Assembly (NCBI RefSeq): GCF_002204745.1
Contig: NZ_NIRR01000039.1
Span: forward strand, 1-32,011
From: Hymenobacter amundsenii
GTDB taxonomy: Bacteria; Bacteroidota; Bacteroidia; Cytophagales; Hymenobacteraceae
DNA: 32,011 nucleotides
Direction of reading: 5' to 3'
The notes beneath the pieces are model-generated. The model was given only the letters and a program-made list of their open reading frames with translations. It was not told the origin of the DNA and did no database searches. The first letter of the stretch is position 1; every line of letters begins with the position of its first letter. Positions 27,734 to 32,011 of this stretch are shown here, piece by piece. A program made the position numbers and the translations under genes.

Positions 27734-27791
27734 GGAAATTTAGGTTGGGTGAAGAATCGGAAAGGGGAGGCGGCGAAAGTGGCGCGTTAGG

Positions 27792-28631
27792 TTACTGCGG
27801 GGGGCTGCCTGGCCCGGGCGGCGGGGCCGCAGCGCAGGCCTGCCGCAAGTAGTCGGCCGGGGGGAGGCCCTGGAGCAGACCGGTTAGCAGGGTAGCCAGA
27901 AATGAATCGGCGCCGCCAGATTCGGGCGGGGCCGTAAGGGCGGGGCCAGTGGCGTGCAGGAGTTGGTTGGCAGCCCACAACGTCGCGCCCGCCGCGCTGT
28001 CCGTGAGGCAGATCACTTGGGGCCCGAAGTGCCCGGCCAGCCAGGGCAGGGCGGTAGCCGGGGTGGCCGGCTGGCCGAGCCAGCCCATGATTTCGGTGAG
28101 CTCGGCGCGAGTGAGCCGCACCAGGTCGGCCTGGCGCAGCAGATACTTGACAACCTCGTGGCGGTAGTGCGGGGCGCGCAGGTTCACATCGAATACCTTG
28201 TAGCGGGACTGGGGCAGCAGGCGGTAAAGCGTTTCGCGGGAGGCCGCGCTACGGGCGGTCAGGGAGCTGTAGACCACGGCGCGGGCTTGGCCCACGGCGG
28301 CCTGCACCTCGGGCGTGTATTGCAGGTAGTCCCAGGCCACGGGCTCTACCAGCCGGTAGATGTGCTGGTGCCCGCGCACGGATGTTTTGCCCACTCCTGT
28401 GAGGTGGGAGCGGCTGCGCTGAATGAGCTGGGTACCCAGGCCGGCGTGAGCGCTATAAGCCAGCAGCTCCCGACCCAGCTCGTCGTCGCCCACCCGGCTG
28501 ATGAGCTGCACCGACTGCCCGAGCCGCTGCAGCTGCAGGGCCGCGTGCAGGGGGGCGCCGCCCGCCCGCCGGCCTTCCGGCAGCAGGTCCCAGAACATTT
28601 CCCCGATGCAAACGATGGTGGCAGGTGTCAT
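27792..28631 (-). CDS. PfkB-family sugar kinase (fructokinase-like), atypical active-site motif
   Basis: Protein of 279 aa; the ATG at 28631 (MTPATIVCIGEMFWDLLPEG) fits the family start better than the upstream in-frame codon at 28652. PfkB features: GGAPLHAALQLQRLG (family usually GGAPxNVA, so Asn is His here), LISRVGDDELGREL, VFDVNLRAPHY, LTRAEL and VICLTDSAAGA. The signature usually read as DTVGAGDSF is ESGGADSF: one residue short and lacking a Gly of the anion hole, although the catalytic Asp (D242) remains. The C-terminus after QACAAA is short and proline-rich compared with normal family members, possibly from a late frameshift. It would phosphorylate the monosaccharide released by the locus. 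It is first in the operon, between the HTCS terminator and susC. Confidence 0.8.
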   Translation of the reverse strand: MTPATIVCIGEMFWDLLPEGRRAGGAPLHAALQLQRLGQSVQLISRVGDDELGRELLAYSAHAGLGTQLIQRSRSHLTGVGKTSVRGHQHIYRLVEPVAWDYLQYTPEVQAAVGQARAVVYSSLTARSAASRETLYRLLPQSRYKVFDVNLRAPHYRHEVVKYLLRQADLVRLTRAELTEIMGWLGQPATPATALPWLAGHFGPQVICLTDSAAGATLWAANQLLHATGPALTAPPESGGADSFLATLLTGLLQGLPPADYLRQACAAAPPPGPGSPPQ

Positions 28632-28745
28632 GGAGCAGAAGCTTTGAGTCAAAGTTCCGCCAGGGCGCCCCCAATCAGTTTAAGGATTCTTTCAATCGGC
28701 GTTCATCCTTCGAATAATCTATAATTCTCTGACTACCAGTAAATA
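28632..28745 (-). promoter_or_regulatory. Likely PUL operon promoter and HTCS-binding region
   Basis: This is the only gap between the HTCS terminator and the first PUL gene, so the operon promoter should lie here. It is more A+T-rich than its surroundings. Two symmetric elements stand out: CTTTGA-G-TCAAAG at 28642-28654, just before the kinase start, and AAGGAT (28682-28687) with ATCCTT (28705-28710), 17 bp apart. Either could be an operator. I do not see a convincing Bacteroidota -33/-7 pair (TTTG / TAnnTTTG). Confidence 0.4.
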
Positions 28746-28790
28746 AAAAGTGAGAGTGGCTTCCCTTAACGGAAAGCCACTCTCACTTTT
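28746..28790 (-). terminator. Strong bidirectional hairpin terminator after the HTCS gene
   Basis: AAAAGTGAGAGTGGCTT (28746-28762) is perfectly complementary to 28774-28790, a 17-bp stem with an 11-nt loop, with A-tract and T-tract at the ends. It lies 24 bp after the HTCS stop on the - strand and separates the regulator transcript from the PUL operon, implying independent promoters. Confidence 0.9.
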
Positions 28791-28813
28791 GTAACGCCAT
28801 CTTTGCTATTGTA

Positions 28814-31633
28814 TCAGTGGGTGGGTGAGGTGTGCAGGGCCCGGAACTCGGAAGGGGTGAGCTGGTAGCGGGTGCGGAAGCTGGTAGCGAAGTAAGAAGG
28901 CGAGGAGAACCCCAGCTCGTAGGCCACCTGGGCAATGGTGAGCGACTCATCGAGCAGCAGCTCGCGGGCCTTGGTCAGGCGCAGGCTCTGGATAAAGTCC
29001 GACACGCCGGTGCCCAGCACGGCCTTCACTTTGCGGTAGAGTTGCATCCTGGACACGCCCAGGCTGCGGGCAATTTCCTCCACGCTCAGATCGGTTTTGG
29101 TCAGGTTGGCTTCCACGATGGCCGTGAGGTCGGCCAGGAATTTCTGATCAGCGCTGGTCGTGGGCGTCGTCGTCGTGGCTTCCTCCACCGACAGCTGCCG
29201 GCGGTAATGCTCCCGCTGCCGGTCGCGGTTGGCCAGCAGGGTCCGCACGCTTTCCAGCAGGAAGGTCGGGTTGAAGGGCTTGGTCAGGTAGAGGTCAGCC
29301 CCGGCCTGCACGCCTTCCACTTTCTGCTCGGGCGCACCCCGGGCCGTGAGCAGCACTACCGGAATGTGGGAGGTCCGCCAGTCGGCGCGTAGCCTAGCCA
29401 CGAGCTCCAGTCCGCTGAGGCCGGGCATCATCACGTCGCACACAATCAGGTCGGGGATGAGGTTGGAGGCCAGCTCCAGGCCGGCCGTGCCGTTGATGGC
29501 CGTCTGGACCCGGTAGCCAGTGCGCAGCTTACGGGCCAGAAAGTCGTTGACCTCCACGTTGTCCTCAATCACAAGCACCAGGGTTTCGCTGCCGGCTTCC
29601 TCCGGCCCGTCGCTCACCTCGGCCACCAGGGGCTCGGGCTCATCGAGGGCGAAGGTGACGGGCGTGGGCGGCTCGAAGGAGAGCAGCGCTTCGGGCAGTT
29701 CGCGGGGCAGCGTGACCACAAACGTGCTGCCCCGACCCGGCTGGCTATTGAACGTGAGCCGGCCCTGGTGCAGGCGCACCAGCCCGTGGGCCAGGGCCAG
29801 CCCCATGCCCGAGCCCTTGGCCACCGCGCCCTGGTCGCCCTGGTAAAACCACTCGAAAATGTGGCTCCGGTCCTGCTCGCTGATGCCCCGGCCGGTGTCC
29901 GTCACGATCACTTGCAGGCGCTGGTCATCGTCGTTGCGACGCAGCGTTACGGTAATCAGGCCGTGGTCGGGCGTGAACTTCAGGGCGTTGGAGAGCAGGT
30001 TGAAGAAGACCTTGTCGAGGATGTTGCCATCGAACCAGGCCATGAGCACGGGCTCGTCGGGCAGAAACCGCAGCTGCACCCCGCGCCCCTTGGCTGGCTT
30101 GGCAAACACCTCCACGATTTCGCGCACGAAGCTCACCAGGTTGGCCTCGGTGGCGTGCACGGCCATTTTGCCCACTTCAATCTTGCGGAAGTCGAGCAAC
30201 TGATTCACCAGCTGCAGCAGGCGCTGTGTGTTGCGGCGCACCAGGCGCAGGTCCTGGCGCTGGGGGCTGGTGAAGTTAGCGCTGCCGCCCATAAGCTCCT
30301 CCAGCGGCCCCAGAATCAGGGTGAGGGGGGTGCGCAGCTCGTGGGAGAAGTTGGTGAAGAAGCGCAGCTTGGCCTCCGTATCGGCGCGGGCCCGCTCACC
30401 CAGCTCTTCCAGTTGGTTGCGCTGCTGGCTGATTTCCTGGTTCTGGGCTAGCAACTGGTGGTTGATCTCGTCGTTTTTGGCGTTCTGCACGGCCAGCTGC
30501 CGGTTGATGACGCGGTTGCGGCGAGCTGAGCGCCACGCTAATCCGCCCAATACCACGGCTCCCAGCAGCGAAGCCAGCGACACGTACAGCGCCACCTGCT
30601 GGCTCGAATACGTAGCCCGCAAGCGCTGCAGCAGGCTCTGCTGCTGCTCGATTTCCTGCTGTTGGCTGATGACCTTGTCGGTCTGCTGCTGCATGGTCAC
30701 GGCGTTGGTCGAGTCGATAACCATCGTGCCCAACTCGTTTTCGCGCTTGTAGGGCCGCTGGTGCAGAATGCGCAGGGCCGTGCGGATGGCATCCTCCCCA
30801 CCCGGCGAATAAAGCAGCGAGGCGCTCAGCCGCCCGCGCCGCACCAGGTCGATACCCTCCACGTCGCCGGCCAGCCCGTCCACCCCGATAATCCGAATCT
30901 GGCGGGTGCGGCCCAGCTCCTGGCAGACTTCGTAGGCTCCCCGGCCCATGCCGTCGTTGTGGGAATAGATGAGCGAGACGTCCGGGTGGGCCAGCAGCAG
31001 CTTCTTGAGGGCGGGTTTGATGAACTTGTCGCGCCAGTCGCCGGTCACCTCGCCCACCACCCGCAGGTCGGGGTAGTCGCGCAGCGTTTCCACGAAGCCC
31101 CGGTGCCGGTCCAGCGTTGCCGACGAGCCTGGGGCCCCCAGAATCTCGATGATGCTGCCGCGCCGGCGCAGCAGGCGGGCGGCGTAGCGGGCCGCTACCT
31201 GGCCCACTTCCACGTTGTTGCCCCCCACGAAGGCGGTGTAGTGCTGGCTGGTGATGCGGCGGTCGAGCAGGATGACCGGGATGCCACTGGCGTAAGCTTC
31301 CTCCACGGCCGGCGTCACGGGGGCGGCCTCGTAGGGCGAGACAATCAGCAAATCAACGCCCTGCTTCACCAGGCGCCGGATTTGCTCGTTTTGCAGGTCG
31401 CTGTTGTCATGGGCATCGAGCATGACCAGCTCCGCTTCGGGGTGGAAGCTCAGCTCGCGCTGCATGCCGGCCAGCATGGCCTGGCGCCAGGGCCCTTCCA
31501 TACTGCACTGCGAGAATCCGATCCGGTAAGTTGGTTCCGGCACCGGCTGGGCGCAGCCAGCCAGCGCGAGCCACAGCAGCAGCCAGCTCATTTTCCGGAT
31601 ACTAGCGGCGGATAATAGTGTATTCAACCCCAA
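28814..31633 (-). CDS. Hybrid two-component system regulator (HTCS) with periplasmic sugar-binding sensor
   Basis: Protein of 939 aa that senses a sugar and activates the PUL in one chain. Domains: N-terminal signal with lipobox-like LALAGC; LacI-type periplasmic binding domain (about 36-310, YRIGFSQCSMEGPWR, LLIVSPYEAAP, IPVILLDRR); coiled coil (about 313-345); transmembrane helix (about 347-367); HisKA with H431 (NFSHELRTPLTLILGPLEEL); HATPase_c (NLLSNALKF, TDTGRGIS, GSGMGLAL); receiver with D733 (VCDVMMPGLSG) and K785; AraC-type double HTH (about 835-935). The frame opens with TTG at 31633, which supplies the basic residues RK before the hydrophobic stretch; the ATG at 31591 would give an uncharged, very short signal. 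The domain order matches fructose-sensing HTCS proteins of Bacteroides fructan loci, and a PfkB kinase lies next to it. Confidence 0.93.
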   Translation of the reverse strand: MGLNTLLSAASIRKMSWLLLWLALAGCAQPVPEPTYRIGFSQCSMEGPWRQAMLAGMQRELSFHPEAELVMLDAHDNSDLQNEQIRRLVKQGVDLLIVSPYEAAPVTPAVEEAYASGIPVILLDRRITSQHYTAFVGGNNVEVGQVAARYAARLLRRRGSIIEILGAPGSSATLDRHRGFVETLRDYPDLRVVGEVTGDWRDKFIKPALKKLLLAHPDVSLIYSHNDGMGRGAYEVCQELGRTRQIRIIGVDGLAGDVEGIDLVRRGRLSASLLYSPGGEDAIRTALRILHQRPYKRENELGTMVIDSTNAVTMQQQTDKVISQQQEIEQQQSLLQRLRATYSSQQVALYVSLASLLGAVVLGGLAWRSARRNRVINRQLAVQNAKNDEINHQLLAQNQEISQQRNQLEELGERARADTEAKLRFFTNFSHELRTPLTLILGPLEELMGGSANFTSPQRQDLRLVRRNTQRLLQLVNQLLDFRKIEVGKMAVHATEANLVSFVREIVEVFAKPAKGRGVQLRFLPDEPVLMAWFDGNILDKVFFNLLSNALKFTPDHGLITVTLRRNDDDQRLQVIVTDTGRGISEQDRSHIFEWFYQGDQGAVAKGSGMGLALAHGLVRLHQGRLTFNSQPGRGSTFVVTLPRELPEALLSFEPPTPVTFALDEPEPLVAEVSDGPEEAGSETLVLVIEDNVEVNDFLARKLRTGYRVQTAINGTAGLELASNLIPDLIVCDVMMPGLSGLELVARLRADWRTSHIPVVLLTARGAPEQKVEGVQAGADLYLTKPFNPTFLLESVRTLLANRDRQREHYRRQLSVEEATTTTPTTSADQKFLADLTAIVEANLTKTDLSVEEIARSLGVSRMQLYRKVKAVLGTGVSDFIQSLRLTKARELLLDESLTIAQVAYELGFSSPSYFATSFRTRYQLTPSEFRALHTSPTH

Positions 31634-31917
31634 ACAGTCAACTTCTACAACGAATCGAGCCAGTCCAGCTTATCCAAAGCTAGGAATAAATATTGGGCCT
31701 GTAGCCTTTATAGGAGGGATAAACTGCCCAGGCCCAGCTGGCAAAAGCAGGGTCGCTCCCGAAACCACGATTAACCAGCCTCGAAATCGCGCGCGACGGC
31801 AGCCAACCGGCAAGTTGGTTTTGCGGGAAGTGCCAATTAGGTTACTCGACTGCTGGTCCAGACCCATAATAAAATACTTAAGCGCGCCATATAACCGGTG
31901 CAGCTGGCGAGGCTAGT
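31634..31917. other. Intergenic region upstream of the HTCS gene
   Basis: About 284 bp separate the HTCS start from the IS481-type element. It probably contains the HTCS promoter. A 65-codon open frame on the - strand (31670-31867) has no signal or domain and is probably chance. I see no hairpin terminator or repeat. Confidence 0.4.
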
Positions 31918-32011
31918 TGTATAGTCCCAGAGAGAGATGGTGTATTTTCCGGGCTGGAATTTCGCACGAACTTATGGGACAAGTACTCCACGGCAGCGCC
32001 CGCACAACTTC
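31918..32011 (+). mobile_element. Left end of an IS481-type insertion sequence (cut by window edge)
   Basis: The sequence from about TGTATAGTCCCAGAGAGAG (31918) looks like the terminal inverted repeat and leader of an IS481-type element, followed by the start of its transposase at 31974. The outer boundary is judged by eye; the right end and any target-site duplication lie outside the window. Confidence 0.55.
31974..32011 (+). CDS. IS481-family transposase, first 12 codons only
   Basis: The ATG at 31974 opens MGQVLHGSARTT, which I recognise as the usual N-terminus of IS481-type transposases in Hymenobacter-like bacteria, where it precedes a helix-turn-helix. Only 38 bases are present, so intactness cannot be judged. 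The call rests on this short match. Confidence 0.6.
   Translation, partial: MGQVLHGSARTT

Noticed and set aside
1..32011. tRNA, rRNA, CRISPR array or prophage genes
   Set aside because: I looked for typical stems, repeat-spacer patterns and phage proteins and saw none.

Overview
The window looks like a piece of a chromosome from a high-GC member of the Bacteroidota, most likely Hymenobacter or a close relative in the Cytophagales. The evidence is a SusC/SusD pair, a hybrid two-component sensor (HTCS) fused to an AraC-type output domain, three proteins with type IX secretion (T9SS) C-terminal sorting domains, no Shine-Dalgarno sequences, and a right-edge transposase start of a kind I associate with Hymenobacter. 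The genus is an inference; no rRNA or marker gene is present.

Left part (1-4143): a signalling and low-oxygen/fermentation module. The 3' end of a histidine kinase overlaps a response regulator fused to a CRP/FNR-type DNA-binding protein, which carries a one-base frameshift. Next come a D-lactate dehydrogenase (- strand) and a divergent tandem-domain universal stress protein. A 27-bp element containing a TGAT-N4-ATCA dyad lies in the ldhA/usp divergent region, and a related copy with the same internal spacing lies just after usp. This suggests the CRP-type regulator controls these genes.

Middle (4251-9107): a decayed IS5-type transposase, then on the - strand a soluble multi-PAS histidine kinase (frameshifted) followed 4 bp later by a stand-alone receiver protein. 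After these comes about 785 bp with no recognisable gene.

Right part (9108-31633): a polysaccharide utilisation locus (PUL), all on the - strand. In transcription order it contains: HTCS sensor with a periplasmic sugar-binding domain; strong terminator; PfkB sugar kinase; SusC (broken by a stop codon and a frameshift); SusD; GH30 lipoprotein; GH30 with ricin-type lectin and T9SS domain; CBM9-like T9SS protein; second GH30 lipoprotein; multidomain SGNH hydrolase with T9SS domain; type-B carboxylesterase (frameshifted); GH30_1-like enzyme; terminator; CE1-like esterase. Four GH30 enzymes in one operon, placed by their signals at the surface, in the medium and in the periplasm, suggest breakdown of a beta-1,6-linked glucan or similar acylated glycan. 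The substrate is not proven. The sensor plus PfkB kinase pairing is reminiscent of fructan loci, but no GH32 is present.

The right edge (31918-32011) holds the start of an IS481-type element. Four otherwise coherent genes have single-base frameshifts, three of them in short G or C runs. Sequencing error therefore has to be weighed against real decay.
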